A DNA stretch of 64,000 bases from Pseudomonas citronellolis (GCF_900112375.1 NZ_FOLS01000004.1:124001-188000), one strand, 5' to 3'; positions 38,436-52,224 are shown, numbered from the stretch's first letter. A program made the numbers and translations. The notes: generated by a model not told the origin, from the sequence alone.

Positions 38436-38496
38436 TGGGTAGACGACTGGCCCGCGCCACCGCGCCGGCCCCGTCATCCCCCATGGAGAATCCCAG

Positions 38497-39623
38497 ATGG
38501 ACCCGCTACGCCTGCTGCTCGACCGTGGCCTGCTGCTGGCCGACAGCATCGCCGCGGATGGCCGCTTCCTCGACGTCTCCGCCGAGCAGAGCGACCAGCT
38601 CGGCTACCCGCCCAGCGCGCTCCACGGCCAGAGCATGGAACAGGTCTACACCGCCGATTCGGTGCGCGCCCTGCAGCAGCTCTTCGCCAACCCGCCGGCC
38701 GACGAACGGGTGCAGGACCTGGAGCTGACGCTGATCCGCCACAACGGCGGCCTGCTGCCGGTGCTGGCCAGCGGCGTGCTGCAGTGGCGCGACGGCGAGC
38801 CGGCGCGCCTGCACCTGGTGAAAATGCCCCTGGGCGGCATCAGCCGGCGCCTGGGCGAGCTGCAGAACGCCAACGAAGTCATGAGCCAGATGCTCTACAG
38901 CGCCAAGGTGGCCTACTGGTGCATCGAGTTCGCCGAGCCGGTGGACGTGCGCCAGACGCCCGACGAGATCGTCCGCCAGGTGTTCGAGAATCGCTCCTAC
39001 TGGCGCATGTGCAACCGCGCCATGGCGGCCATCTACGAGATGCCCGCCGACGTCGACTTCGGCCAGCAGCCGGTGCGCCTGTACTGGCCGCGCAGCCCGG
39101 CCAACGAGGAATTCGTGCGGCGGCTGATCGAGGCCGACTTCCACGTCGACGGCGCGCTCTCGGTGGACCGCCGCCACGACGGCTCGCCGGCCTACGTGGA
39201 GAACGACGTGCGCGCCAGCATCCACAACGGCCGCCTGCTGCGCATGTGGGGCAGCCTGCGCGACGTCAGCCAGGAGCTGCGCATGCAGCACGACGCCGAA
39301 CAGCGCATCGAGGCCCTGCGCCGGGTGTTCGACGCGGTGCCCGACGCGGTGCTGGTGATCGACGAAGCCGCCCAGCCGCAATGGCGCAACGCCGCCTTCG
39401 AGCAGGTGTTCGGCATCACCCGCGCCGCCGGCGTGGCCGCCACCCTCGACCGCCTGCCGCTGCCCGAGCGCACCTGGCAGCGCCTGGAGCTGCCCGACCA
39501 GTACGGCCGCTACCGCGCCTTCGACAGCCACTGCTCGCGCATCCTGATCCGCGAGGACCAGGCCTGGCGCGTGGTGGTGCTGCGCCCGGACGGCGTCGAG
39601 CGCCGGCCGGCAGAGCTGCACCC

Positions 39624-39627
<4 letters not shown>
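38497..39627 (+). CDS. PAS-domain sensory protein
   Basis: A 376-residue soluble protein with at least two PAS-like regions: about 8-110 ('DRGLLLADSIAADGRFLDVS', 'LGYPPSALHGQSMEQVY') and about 270-365 ('VFDAVPDAVLVIDEAAQPQWRNAAFEQVFG'). A middle part (about 130-260) resembles a PAS-associated fold. No kinase, cyclase or DNA-binding domain follows. Its stop overlaps the start of the sigma-54 activator gene (ATGA), so the two are probably partners, with this protein sensing a small molecule or redox state and controlling the activator. GGAGA lies 8 nt before the ATG. Confidence 0.8.
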
Positions 39628-41048
<1,421 letters not shown>

Positions 41049-41415
41049 GCGGCAGGCTGCTCTTGTAGGAGCGAGCTTGCTCGCGAACAAACGCGGTGCC
41101 ATGCGGTTCGCGAGCAAGCTCGCTCCTACGAGAAGCCGTGCTCACCTGCAACGTCGGGGCCCTGAATGCGAATGGCGTTTGCCGGGTGCATTGGCATTGC
41201 GCTGACCTCCGTTCCCTCTCCCTAACCCTCTCCCTGAAGGGAGAGGGGACCGTTGGGCAGAAACGGGTATTACGGAGTTAGCCGGCAGCTCTGATGGTTT
41301 CCGGCTAAAGCCATGTTCATCTCGGCACGGACTAGCCCCCTCTCCCTTCAGGGAGAGGGCTGGGGAGAGGGGCGGCCCCCAACCAACACACCACCCCCAC
41401 AGGATAACCACCCCC
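41049..41415. repeat. Gap with paired REP units and GAGAGGG elements
   Basis: Two opposed GTAGGAGCGAGCTTGCTCGCGAAC units (about 41067-41131) form a long hairpin. Two CCCTCTCCCTGAAGGGAGAGG elements follow in opposite orientation (about 41214-41248 and 41336-41373). No gene seen up to the dmm regulatory region. Confidence 0.75.
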
Positions 41416-41421
41416 ACCAAC

Positions 41422-41462
41422 GCTGCATTTCTGCCTATCCCCCCTTGTCATTTCTGCTTACA
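41422..41462 (+). promoter_or_regulatory. Tandem putative activator sites upstream of dmmABC
   Basis: GCTGCATTTCTGCCTATC (41422-41439) and TTGTCATTTCTGCTTACA (41445-41462) share CATTTCTGC-TA and are 23 bp apart, about two helical turns. The nearer site ends 52 nt before the sigma-54 promoter. The same motif lies before the PAS/activator operon. Confidence 0.6.
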
Positions 41463-41513
41463 TTCCCTCCCCTAAAAAACAACAATCTCTTCATTTTCAA
41501 CAACTTAATTTCT

Positions 41514-41529
41514 TGGCACACCCTGTGCT
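41514..41529 (+). promoter_or_regulatory. Sigma-54 promoter of dmmABC
   Basis: TGGCACA-CCCT-GTGCT: near-perfect -24 element and correctly spaced GC doublet. It lies about 95 bp before the dmmA start codon in a locally AT-rich region. Confidence 0.8.
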
Positions 41530-41613
41530 CCACCTCCATCGACCCGTGATCGTGCACGGGTCCTCGAATCGCGCCAGGCATCCCCGACCGAGGTTGCCGG
41601 CAGTTCTGGAGGC

Positions 41614-41625
41614 ACAACAACAATG
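41614..41625 (+). promoter_or_regulatory. Possible Hfq/Crc site over the dmmA start
   Basis: ACAACAACAATG contains AACAACAA, an exact match to the AAnAAnAA pattern recognised by Hfq with Crc, touching the start codon. It would place dimethylamine use under carbon catabolite repression. Confidence 0.5.
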
Positions 41626-42219
41626 CTCATCACAGGTATCAAGAGCAGGCCGGTCTACGACGACCTGCGCCCGCTCGCCGGCAGCAACCACATAGTCGCA
41701 GGCCAGGGCAGCGGCGGCAGCGCCATGCTCCGGCTACTGGCCGAAATGCCGCGTAGCGCGCCCATCCGCGTGCTCTATTCCACCGAATCCTTCTCCGGGC
41801 AGGACCACCTGGCCGCGCTGCGCGACCTCGCCGACATCGAGCTGAGCGTCTACCCGAGCAACCGCGCGCTGGTCGACGAGCTGCACGCCCTGCTCGGCCA
41901 GTCGCGCATGGGCACCCGCCTGTACCTGGCCGGCTCGGAAAGCTTCATCGGCACCGCCATGCAGGCGGCCGACGCGATCAACCTGAACCGGGACGAGGTG
42001 CTGCGCGAGCACTGCGGCTCCTTCGTGCGCCGCGTCTGGTGCGTGCACTGCGACGGCTACACCGAGAACGTCACCCAGCGCGTGTTCACCTGCCCGCACT
42101 GCGCCCGCACCCTGGTGGTCCGCGACCACTACTCCCGCCGCCTCGCCGCCTTCCAGGCGGTCAAGGCCGACGCCGAAGTCCCCGGCGAGCTGCCGGCAGC
42201 CGAGGAGCTCGACACATGA
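41623..42219 (+). CDS. dmmA: Dimethylamine monooxygenase subunit DmmA
   Basis: A 198-residue protein matching the DmmA family. The N-terminal half (about 15-125) looks like a nucleotide-binding fold ('GSNHIVAGQGSGGSAMLRLL', 'PIRVLYSTES', 'TRLYLAGSESFIGTAM'). A zinc ribbon follows, with 'CVHCDGYTENVTQRVFTCPH' cysteine pairs (about 145-165). DmmABC together oxidise dimethylamine to methylamine and formaldehyde. GGAGG lies 10 nt before the ATG. Its stop overlaps the dmmB start. DmmD, present in several other dmm clusters, is not seen in this window. Confidence 0.87.
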   Translation: MLITGIKSRPVYDDLRPLAGSNHIVAGQGSGGSAMLRLLAEMPRSAPIRVLYSTESFSGQDHLAALRDLADIELSVYPSNRALVDELHALLGQSRMGTRLYLAGSESFIGTAMQAADAINLNRDEVLREHCGSFVRRVWCVHCDGYTENVTQRVFTCPHCARTLVVRDHYSRRLAAFQAVKADAEVPGELPAAEELDT

Positions 42220-43184
42220 GCCAGTCCACTGGAACCCTCAATGTCCGCGTCGCCCGCATCGAGCAGGTGACCCCGGAGATCAAGCGCTTCACCCTGGTCC
42301 CGCGCGACGGCGGCCAGCTGACGCCCTTCTCCGGCGGCAGCAACGTGGTGGTGCTGATCCCCCACGACGGCGGCACCTACCGCAACGCCTACTCGCTGAT
42401 GAGTTCGCCCTACGACGCCAGCGCCTACCAGATCGCCGTGCGCCGCGTGGAAGATGGCCGTGGCGGCTCCAGGCGCATGCACGATGCGGTGCAGGAAGGC
42501 GACGAGCTGGAAATCCTCCGCCCGGTGAACCTGTTCCCGCTGAGCAAGCATGCGCGCCTGCACCTGTTCATCGCCGGCGGCGTGGGCATCACCCCGGTGT
42601 GCTCGCAGCTGGCCGAGCTGCGCCTGCGCGGCACCCCGTTCGAAGTGCACCTGGCGGTGCGCGGCGCGGAACACGCGCGCCTCGGCGAGGAGCTGGCGCG
42701 CGAATACGGCGACGCCGTGCGCCTGTACCGCGACGACCGTGGCGAGCGCCTGAACATTTCCGCCGTGCTGGCCGACCGCCCGCTGGGCAGCGACGTGTAC
42801 GTCTGCGGCCCCGAGGGCATGATCCAGGCCACCATAGACGTGGCCCACGCCCACGGCTGGACCGACAGCCACATCCACTACGAGCGCTTCCTCGAACAGG
42901 GCAGTTCCGGCGAGCCGTTCAAGGTCACCCTGGCGCGCAGCGGCGCGACCATCGAGGTGTCGCCCGACCAGAGCCTGCTGGAGGCCGCCGAGGCCGCCGG
43001 CCACGAGATTCCCTACCTGTGCCGCGGCGGCGCCTGCGGCATGTGCGAGACCAACGTCCTGGAGCTGGACGGCGAGATCCTCCACACCGACGACTGGCTG
43101 TCCGACGAGGACAAGGCCGCCAACAAGAAAATCATGCCCTGCGTGTCGCGCGCCAAGTGCTCGCGGCTGGTCATCGACTGCTGA
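42216..43184 (+). CDS. dmmB: Dimethylamine monooxygenase reductase subunit DmmB (ferredoxin-NAD(P)H reductase)
   Basis: A 322-residue phthalate-dioxygenase-reductase type protein. A flavin-binding barrel (about 1-105, 'YRNAYSLMSSPYD') is followed by an NAD(P)H domain ('LFIAGGVGITPVCSQLAEL', 'SDVYVCGPEGMI') and a C-terminal plant-type [2Fe-2S] ferredoxin with cysteines in 'CRGGACGMC' and the distal 'PCVSRAKC' region. It passes electrons from NAD(P)H to the DmmC oxygenase component. Start coupled to dmmA by a 4-nt overlap. Confidence 0.9.
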   Translation: MSQSTGTLNVRVARIEQVTPEIKRFTLVPRDGGQLTPFSGGSNVVVLIPHDGGTYRNAYSLMSSPYDASAYQIAVRRVEDGRGGSRRMHDAVQEGDELEILRPVNLFPLSKHARLHLFIAGGVGITPVCSQLAELRLRGTPFEVHLAVRGAEHARLGEELAREYGDAVRLYRDDRGERLNISAVLADRPLGSDVYVCGPEGMIQATIDVAHAHGWTDSHIHYERFLEQGSSGEPFKVTLARSGATIEVSPDQSLLEAAEAAGHEIPYLCRGGACGMCETNVLELDGEILHTDDWLSDEDKAANKKIMPCVSRAKCSRLVIDC

Positions 43185-43198
43185 GCCGGAGAACGACC

Positions 43199-44215
43199 AT
43201 GACCATCCAATTCCGCCCCGACGAAACCTACCGCGACGACTACACCTACGCCAACAGCCCCGCGTGCATCGCCCGCGCGCCCTTCCCCTTCCCGGACGAC
43301 GAGTACATGTACTCGATGAACCTGGAGCCCCACGTTTCCGTGGGTGACGGCGCCTTCCGCGCGGTGTTCGACATCGACGAGCACTACATCAGCGAATGCC
43401 GCGACCGCGCCATCACCCTGGAGAAGGACCCGGGCATGCACTACGTCTCGGCGCCGCACATGATGGAGGCGCAGTGGGACCTGCTGGAGCTGATCATGGA
43501 GTCCTACGCCAAGGACTACCCGGAGTACTTCGCCCTGGAGCGCGACGGCACCCGCTGGCACTGGACCAACAAGCTGCTGGGCATCGACGACACCTTCACC
43601 TTCGGCGACCCGGCGACCCTGCCCTATGAGCCGATGGAATACATCACCCGCCAGGCCCAGGGCGACTGGGTGCTGCAGGAGGAGCGCGACGGCACCCTGT
43701 ACTGGGGCGCCGGCATCGCCACCCAGCGCGCCGACTACTCGCTGCGCTTCAACCTGGGCATGGCCTGGCACGAGTACCACGGCCCGGTGCCGCTGGTGAA
43801 GGAAACCGGCATGCTCGACCGCGCGCTGAAGTTCCTCCTGCGCCTGCGCAACGGCCACCCGGTGCGCCGCCTGAACTGGTCGCTGACGGTCAACCCGCGC
43901 CTGGACGTATCCGCCGAGAGCCTGCCGGACTGGGCCCCGGACCGCACCACGGTGACCGCCGAGAACGCCGGCGAGAAAGTCTACCTGCGCATCGAGTTGC
44001 AGCCGCTGCACCGCCTGCCGCGCAGCAACGCCATCGTGTTCCCGATCCGCACCTACCTGCTGAGCCTGCAGGACATCGCCAGCAACCCCGTCTGGGCCAG
44101 GCGCATGCACCGCGTGCTCAAGTCCCTCAACCAGGAACTGGTGGACTACAAGGGCTTCACCCGCTACCGCGACGCGGCGGTGGAGTGGCTCTCGCAGTAC
44201 GACGACGGCAAATAA
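43199..44215 (+). CDS. dmmC: Dimethylamine monooxygenase subunit DmmC (heme-dependent oxidative N-demethylase family, DUF3445)
   Basis: A 338-residue protein of the DUF3445 family, the 'heme-dependent oxidative N-demethylase' group. Blocks include 'PFPFPDDEYMYSMNLEP', 'MEAQWDLLELIMESYAKDYP', 'YITRQAQGDWVLQEERDGTL' and 'RTYLLSLQDIASNP'. It is thought to be the oxygenase that removes a methyl group from dimethylamine, supplied with electrons by DmmB. It starts 14 bp after dmmB. The products methylamine and formaldehyde would be handled elsewhere; no genes for them are seen here. Confidence 0.88.
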   Translation: MTIQFRPDETYRDDYTYANSPACIARAPFPFPDDEYMYSMNLEPHVSVGDGAFRAVFDIDEHYISECRDRAITLEKDPGMHYVSAPHMMEAQWDLLELIMESYAKDYPEYFALERDGTRWHWTNKLLGIDDTFTFGDPATLPYEPMEYITRQAQGDWVLQEERDGTLYWGAGIATQRADYSLRFNLGMAWHEYHGPVPLVKETGMLDRALKFLLRLRNGHPVRRLNWSLTVNPRLDVSAESLPDWAPDRTTVTAENAGEKVYLRIELQPLHRLPRSNAIVFPIRTYLLSLQDIASNPVWARRMHRVLKSLNQELVDYKGFTRYRDAAVEWLSQYDDGK

Positions 44216-44324
44216 GCGCCGCGCTTTCCATAACGACAATGAGCCCGTAGAGGGCAGCGGCGGATGCGCAAGCTCCGCCGCGGACAATCCGCCACTGCCC
44301 ATTACCCCCTGAGAGGAAACAACG

Positions 44325-45857
44325 ATGAGTGGGTCCCCTGCCAAGCGTGCCGCTGGCGTAACCGATTCCGATGCCGAGCAGCTCGCCGCGCTCGGCTACA
44401 GCTCGAACTTCGAGCGCAGCATGAGCCTGTGGGAGAACTTCTCCCTGGGCTTCACCTACCTGTCGCCGGTCGTCGGCGTCTACACCCTGTTCGGCCTGTG
44501 CCTGGCCGCCGGCGGCCCGCCGATGTTCTGGTCGTACCTGCTGATCGGCCTCGGCCAGCTGCTGGTGTGCCTGGTGTTCGGCGAGGTGGTCTCGCAGTTC
44601 CCGATCTCCGGCGGCGTCTACCCCTGGGCGCGGCGCCTGGTCGGCAAGCGCTGGGCGTGGATGGTCGGCTGGGTGTACGCCTGGGCGCTGTGCGCCACCA
44701 TCGCCGGCGTCTCGGTCGGCGCCGGGCCCTACCTGGCGGCGCTGCTGGGCTTCGCGCCGGACGCGAACGTCAGCATCTACATCGCCCTGGTGCTGATCCT
44801 GGTCTCCACCGGCCTCAACCTGGTGGGCACCAAGCTGCTGGCGCGGGTGGCCATGTTCGGCTTCCTCTGCGAGCTGGTCGGCGCCATCCTGGTCGGCGGC
44901 TACCTGCTGATCTTCGAGCGCCACCAGCCGTTCAGCGTGCTGTTCGACACCTTCGGCCTCGGCGCGGCGCAGGGTTCCTACCTGCCGGCGTTCCTCGCCG
45001 CCTCCCTGGCCGGGCTGTTCCAGTACTACGGCTTCGAGGCCTGCGGCGACGTCGCCGAGGAAACCCCCAACCCCGGCAAGCGCATCCCCAAGGCCATGCG
45101 CATGACCATCTACATCGGCGGCGCCGCCGCGATGTTCGCTTGCCTCGCGCTGATCCTCTCGGTGCCGGACATGCACAAGGTGCTCGCCGGGGAAGACACC
45201 GACCCGGTCGCCACCATCCTGGCCAACGCCTTCGGCCCGGTGGGTTCGCGCCTGGTGATGGCGGTGGTGCTGGTGTCCTTCGTGTCCTGCGTGCTCAGCC
45301 TGCAGGCCGCCGCCAGCCGCCTGCTGTTCGCCTACGCCCGTGACGAGATGATCGTCGGCAGCCGCGCGCTGCAGCGCCTGTCGGCCAACCACGTGCCGTC
45401 CGCCGCGCTGATCGTCAGCGGCGTGGTGCCGGCGGCGATCGTCTGCCTGGGCCTGTTCATGGCCGACGCCACCGCCACCATCGTCGGCTTCGCCGCCATC
45501 GGCATCTACGTCGCCTTCCAACTGATCGTGGTCGCCGCGCTGATCGCCCGTGCCAAGGGCTGGGTGCCCGGCGGCCAGTTCAGCCTGGGCCCCTGGGGCA
45601 CCCTGGTGAACGTCGCCGCGCTGGTCTACGGCGCCGGCGCCATCGCCAACATGGTCTGGCCGCGCAGCCCCGACGCGCCCTGGTACATCAACTACTCGAT
45701 GATCCTCACCACCGCCGTGGTGCTGGGCGCGGGCGTGCTCTACATGCTGCTGGCCAGGCCCTACGACAAGGGCACCGCGCCGGCCGGCGACGCCCACCGG
45801 ATTTCCGGCCGCCAACGATCCGTGCGCGCGACTGGCGCGCTTGCCGAACCGGCTTGA
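44325..45857 (+). CDS. APC family amino acid/amine permease
   Basis: A 510-residue inner-membrane transporter of the amino acid-polyamine-organocation superfamily with about twelve helices. Family marks: 'SLGFTYLSPVVGVYTLFG' in helix 1, 'PISGGVYPWARRLVGKRWAW' and 'YYGFEACGDVAEETPNPGKR' in helix 6 and the following loop. Close in type to GABA/choline-like permeases. It lies 109 bp after dmmC on the same strand and is followed by a terminator, so it may import dimethylamine or another methylated amine; methylamine transport by this protein is inferred from position only. GAGAGGAAACAACG precedes the ATG. Confidence 0.88.
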   Translation: MSGSPAKRAAGVTDSDAEQLAALGYSSNFERSMSLWENFSLGFTYLSPVVGVYTLFGLCLAAGGPPMFWSYLLIGLGQLLVCLVFGEVVSQFPISGGVYPWARRLVGKRWAWMVGWVYAWALCATIAGVSVGAGPYLAALLGFAPDANVSIYIALVLILVSTGLNLVGTKLLARVAMFGFLCELVGAILVGGYLLIFERHQPFSVLFDTFGLGAAQGSYLPAFLAASLAGLFQYYGFEACGDVAEETPNPGKRIPKAMRMTIYIGGAAAMFACLALILSVPDMHKVLAGEDTDPVATILANAFGPVGSRLVMAVVLVSFVSCVLSLQAAASRLLFAYARDEMIVGSRALQRLSANHVPSAALIVSGVVPAAIVCLGLFMADATATIVGFAAIGIYVAFQLIVVAALIARAKGWVPGGQFSLGPWGTLVNVAALVYGAGAIANMVWPRSPDAPWYINYSMILTTAVVLGAGVLYMLLARPYDKGTAPAGDAHRISGRQRSVRATGALAEPA

Positions 45858-45952
45858 TCGCAACCCTGACGCAATTCGGGCCATACGCCTGAGGGGCGCG
45901 TCCGGCGCCACGCGGGGTCCCCTCCCCGCGCCGGCGCCAAGCGGTTTGCGAA

Positions 45953-45992
45953 CGGGCCTGCCAGCCCCGCGCTTGGCAGGCCCGGTTTTTTT
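45953..45992 (+). terminator. Terminator of the dmm/APC permease region
   Basis: An 11-bp stem (CGGGCCTGCCA / TGGCAGGCCCG) followed by seven T residues, about 95 bp after the permease stop codon. Confidence 0.9.
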
Positions 45993-45993
45993 A

Positions 45994-46074
45994 CTGGGTT
46001 CCCGCGTTCGCGGGAATGACACCTGGAAACACGACCCTCGATCCCGTCATTCCCGCGAACGCGGAAACCCAAAA
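45994..46074. repeat. Paired CCCGCGTTCGCGGGAATGAC repeats
   Basis: Two opposed copies of GGGTTCCCGCGTTCGCGGGAATGAC (about 45997-46021 and 46048-46072) flank about 27 bp. Single copies occur at about 20558 and 63823. Confidence 0.8.
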
Positions 46075-46085
46075 AACCGCTCCGC

Positions 46086-47015
46086 TCAACGCGCAATCCA
46101 CAACAGACACAGCGACAAGGTCACCAACGACCCCAAGGTCGACAGCAAGATGCTGCGCGACACCACCGGAGCCTCGCGCTTGTAGTACTCGGCGAGCATG
46201 TACGGCCCGGTGCCGGTCGGCAGCGCACTGAGCAGCAGCGCCGAATCCGCCCACAACGGCGGCAGGGCGAACACCTTGTAGGCCAGCACGCCGGTCAGCA
46301 GCGGCTGCCCCACCAGCTTGACCAGCACCAGCGGCCAGGCGCCGACCTGCGGGCCCTCCTGCTTCTGCGCCAGGAACAGGCCGAGGGAGATCAGCGCGCA
46401 AGGCGTGGTGGCCGCCGCCAGCAGGTCGAGGAAATGCACCACCGGCTCGGCCAGCCCCAGGCCACTGGCCGCCCACAGGCCACCGATGATCGGCGAGACC
46501 ACCAGCGGGTTCTTCAGCAGCGCGCGGCTCACCACCAGCACCGCGCGGCCGACGTGCTTCTCGCTCTGCAGGCCGACCTCAATGCACACCACGGCGACCG
46601 CGAACAGCACGCAGACCACCAGCAGCGAGGCGATCAGCGCCGGCTCCAGGCCGTCCTGGCCGAACACCAGCAGGCACAGCGGGATGCCCATGTAGCCGGT
46701 GTTGGCATAGGAGGCGCTGAGCCCGTCGATGCTCGCCGCCGGCAGCTCGCGGCCCTGCCCCATACGCCAGGCCAGGGTGGCGACGAACACCAGCAGGCAG
46801 CCGGCGGTGAAGGCGGCGAGGAAGCCCGGCTGCCAGATTTCCGCCCAGGTGGAAGTAGCGGTGACCTTGAACAGCAGCGCCGGCAGGCACAGCCAGACCA
46901 CCAGCTTGTTGATCTCCGACGCCGCGCCCTCGCCCAGGCGGTTGGTCCTGCGCGCCAGCCAGCCGGCCAGGATCAGCGCGAAGATGGGCAGGACGACGGC
47001 GATCACGGTGTGCAT
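46086..47015 (-). CDS. AEC family (auxin efflux carrier-like) transporter
   Basis: A 309-residue membrane protein with about ten helices in two inverted halves, as in the AEC family: 'VLPIFALILAGWLARR' at the start, 'GLSASYANTGYMGIPLCLLVF' in the crossover region and 'ALLLSALPTGTGPYMLAEYY' in the second half. Bacterial members such as MdcF export or import malonate and other carboxylates. It is divergent from a LysR gene (107-bp gap), which probably controls it. Substrate unknown. Confidence 0.9.
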   Translation of the reverse strand: MHTVIAVVLPIFALILAGWLARRTNRLGEGAASEINKLVVWLCLPALLFKVTATSTWAEIWQPGFLAAFTAGCLLVFVATLAWRMGQGRELPAASIDGLSASYANTGYMGIPLCLLVFGQDGLEPALIASLLVVCVLFAVAVVCIEVGLQSEKHVGRAVLVVSRALLKNPLVVSPIIGGLWAASGLGLAEPVVHFLDLLAAATTPCALISLGLFLAQKQEGPQVGAWPLVLVKLVGQPLLTGVLAYKVFALPPLWADSALLLSALPTGTGPYMLAEYYKREAPVVSRSILLSTLGSLVTLSLCLLWIAR

Positions 47016-47122
47016 GGCAAGCTCGGCAAGGCGTTGTTATAGAAGGGCAGGCGAGCATAGGATTGCCGCATTGATACCGTCCAATGCTTGTTACAAGCCT
47101 GATCGATTCCGGAAACGCATCG

Positions 47123-48013
47123 ATGATCGAACTGCGCCAGCTGCGCTACTTCCTCGCCCTCGCCGAACACCTGCACTTCGGCCGCGCCGCCGAGGCCCTG
47201 CACCTGACCCAGCCGCCGCTGAGCCGGCAGATAGCCGCGCTGGAAGCCGAGCTGGGCACCCCGCTGTTCGCCCGCCACTCGCGCTCGGTGGAGCTGACCG
47301 CCGCCGGCCGCGAGTTCCAGCAGCACTGCAAGAGCCTGCTCGCCGGCCTCGACCTGGCGGTGCGCTCGGCCCAGGCCAGCGCCCGCGGCGAACGCGGCGA
47401 ACTGCGCCTGAGCTTCACCATGGTCGCCGCCTGGACGCTGCTGCCGACCCTGCTCAAGCGCTACAGCGACGCTTATCCACAGGTGAAGGTGGTGCTCAAC
47501 GAAGTACTGCCGCGCGACCTCGGCCCGGCGCTGGAAGCCGGCGAGGCCGACGTCGCCCTGACCTTCCCGGCCCACGGGAACGGCCAGCTGCAGTACCGCA
47601 CGCTATTGCGCGAGCCGCTGTGCGCGGTGCTGCCCAGCGCGCACCCGCTAGCTGCGAACGCCCAGGTGGGAGCGGGGAGCCTGGCGGAAGAATCGTTCAT
47701 CAGCTTCCCCCACAGCACCGCGCCGGCGCTGCACGAAGCGGTGATGCAATGCTGCCGGGACAGTGGATTCGAACCACGCATCCAGCTGGAGCCGCACCTG
47801 CAGCAGACCATCGTCAACCTGGTGGCCGAGGGCCTGGGCGTGGCCCTGGTGCCGGACTCGATGCGCAAGATGCAGCTGCCCGGCGCCGCCTTCCGCAGCC
47901 TGGAAGGCTCGCCGCTGGTGGACTACGGCGTGGCCTGGAGCCCGCACAACGACAACCCGTGCCTGGCGGCCTTCCTGCGCTGCGCGGGGGTGCCAACACC
48001 CGACGACGGATAA
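47123..48013 (+). CDS. LysR family transcriptional regulator
   Basis: A 296-residue LysR regulator. The winged helix-turn-helix (1-60) reads 'MIELRQLRYFLALAEHLHFG' then 'AAEALHLTQPPLSRQIAALE'; the effector-binding domain covers about 90-290. The start at 47123 was chosen over 47084 because the family begins at this 'MIELRQLRYF' and GGAA lies 8 nt upstream. It is of the BenM/CatR-like subgroup by its N-terminus. Divergent from the AEC transporter gene, its likely target. Confidence 0.9.
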   Translation: MIELRQLRYFLALAEHLHFGRAAEALHLTQPPLSRQIAALEAELGTPLFARHSRSVELTAAGREFQQHCKSLLAGLDLAVRSAQASARGERGELRLSFTMVAAWTLLPTLLKRYSDAYPQVKVVLNEVLPRDLGPALEAGEADVALTFPAHGNGQLQYRTLLREPLCAVLPSAHPLAANAQVGAGSLAEESFISFPHSTAPALHEAVMQCCRDSGFEPRIQLEPHLQQTIVNLVAEGLGVALVPDSMRKMQLPGAAFRSLEGSPLVDYGVAWSPHNDNPCLAAFLRCAGVPTPDDG

Positions 48014-48037
48014 CCGCGAACGGTTCCAGGAAAGCAC

Positions 48038-48150
48038 GGACGTAGGAGCGGACTCCGTCCGCGATGGCCGATCCACCGCACCAATCGCGGATAAATCCGC
48101 TCCTACGAAGAGCGTAGGGCGGATAACGCCCAGGGCGTTATCCGCCGCCC
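48038..48150. repeat. REP units and GGATAACGCC palindrome
   Basis: A paired REP (GTAGGAGCGGACTCCGTCCGCG and CGCGGATAAATCCGCTCCTACG, about 48042-48107) is followed by GGCGGATAACGCCCAGGGCG and TTATCCGCC (48118-48146). A related CATAACGCCTATGGCGTTATCCGCC unit lies at 53419-53443. Confidence 0.75.
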
Positions 48151-48152
48151 GC

Positions 48153-50982
<2,830 letters not shown>

Positions 50983-50986
<4 letters not shown>

Positions 50987-52224
50987 GCGTGGTGCTCCTT
51001 GTGGACGTCGGCGAAGCGCCCACCGCTGGCGGCCAGGCGCTCGATCAGCGCGGCCGGCTGCCAGTGCGCGCCGTGCCGCCCGGCGAGGTCGCGCAGGCGC
51101 GCGAGGATGCTCGGCAGGCCCTGGGCGTCGGCCCAGGCCATGGGCCCGCCCTTGTCGGCGGGGAAGCCGTAGCCGTTGAGGTAGACGGTGTCGATGTCGG
51201 CGCTGCGGCTGGCGATGCCTTCGTCGAGGATCTTCGCGCCTTCGTTGACCAGCGCCAGCAGGCAGCGTTCGAGGATTTCCTCCGGGCCGATGTCGCGGCG
51301 CGCGTAGCCCAGGCGCTCGGACTCGCGCAGCACCAGGGCGTCGACCTCGGGGTCGTGCTCGGCCTGGCGGCTGCCGGGTTCGTAGTGGTAGAAGCCGTTG
51401 CCGCTCTTCTGGCCGAAGCGGCCCATCTCGCACAGGCGGTTGTCCACCTGCACGGTGGGCGCGTCCTGGCCCTTGCCGGCCAGCTCGCGGGCGCGCCATT
51501 CGAGGTCGATGCCGACCACGTCGAACATGCGGAACGGGCCCATGGCGAAGCCGAAGCCCTGCAGCGCGGCGTCCACCTGGTAGGGCAGCGAGCCTTCGAG
51601 GATCAGCCGGCGCGACTCCTGCACGTACTTCTCCAGCATGCGGTTGCCGATGAAGCCGTGGCAGTTGCCGGCCACCACGCTGACCTTGCCCATGCGCCGG
51701 CCCAGCTCCAGGGCGGCTTCCAGCACGGCGGGCGCGGTTTTCGCGCCGCGCACGATCTCCAGCAGCTTCATGATGTGCGCCGGGCTGAAGAAGTGCAGGC
51801 CGAGCACCTGCGACGGGCGCTGGGTCACGGCGGCGATGGCGTCGACGTCGAGGTAGGAAGTATTGCTGGCGAGGATCGCCGCGGGCTTCAGCGCCGCGTC
51901 CAGCTCGCGGAAGATCGCCTGCTTGAGTTCCAGGTTCTCGTAGACCGCCTCGATCACCAGGTCCGCCTCGCGGATCGCGGCGTAGTTGTCCACAGGCGAG
52001 ATGCGCGCCCGCCGGGCCGCCGCCTCCATCTCGTCGATCCGCCCCTGGCGCACGTTGTGGGCGTAGGTGTCGGCCACCGCGCCCTGGGCCTGCAGCAGCA
52101 TCTGCGGATTGTTGTCCAGCCACTGCACCTGCACGCCGGCGTTGGCCAGGCACATGACGATGCCGCGGCCCATGGTGCCGGCGCCTATCACCGCGGCGCT
52201 GCGAATCGGGGGGATCTGGCTCAT
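50983..52224 (-). CDS. 3-hydroxyacyl-CoA dehydrogenase
   Basis: A 413-residue NAD-dependent dehydrogenase corresponding to the C-terminal half of FadB/FadJ, without the enoyl-CoA hydratase domain. The Rossmann motif is 'AAVIGAGTMGRGIVMCLANA'; then 'ASNTSYLDVDAIAAVTQRP' and 'GLHFFSPAHIMKLLEIVRG' with the catalytic His and Ser/Asn sites; two C-terminal domains follow ('NCHGFIGNRMLEKYVQESRR'). The start at 52224 has AAGAGGAAG upstream. It oxidises a 3-hydroxyacyl-CoA to the 3-oxo form. The absence of hydratase and thiolase genes means it works with partners encoded elsewhere. Confidence 0.92.

Noticed and set aside
47751..47790. Possible tRNA-like TTCGAA segment
   Set aside because: It lies inside the LysR coding sequence and no cloverleaf can be formed.
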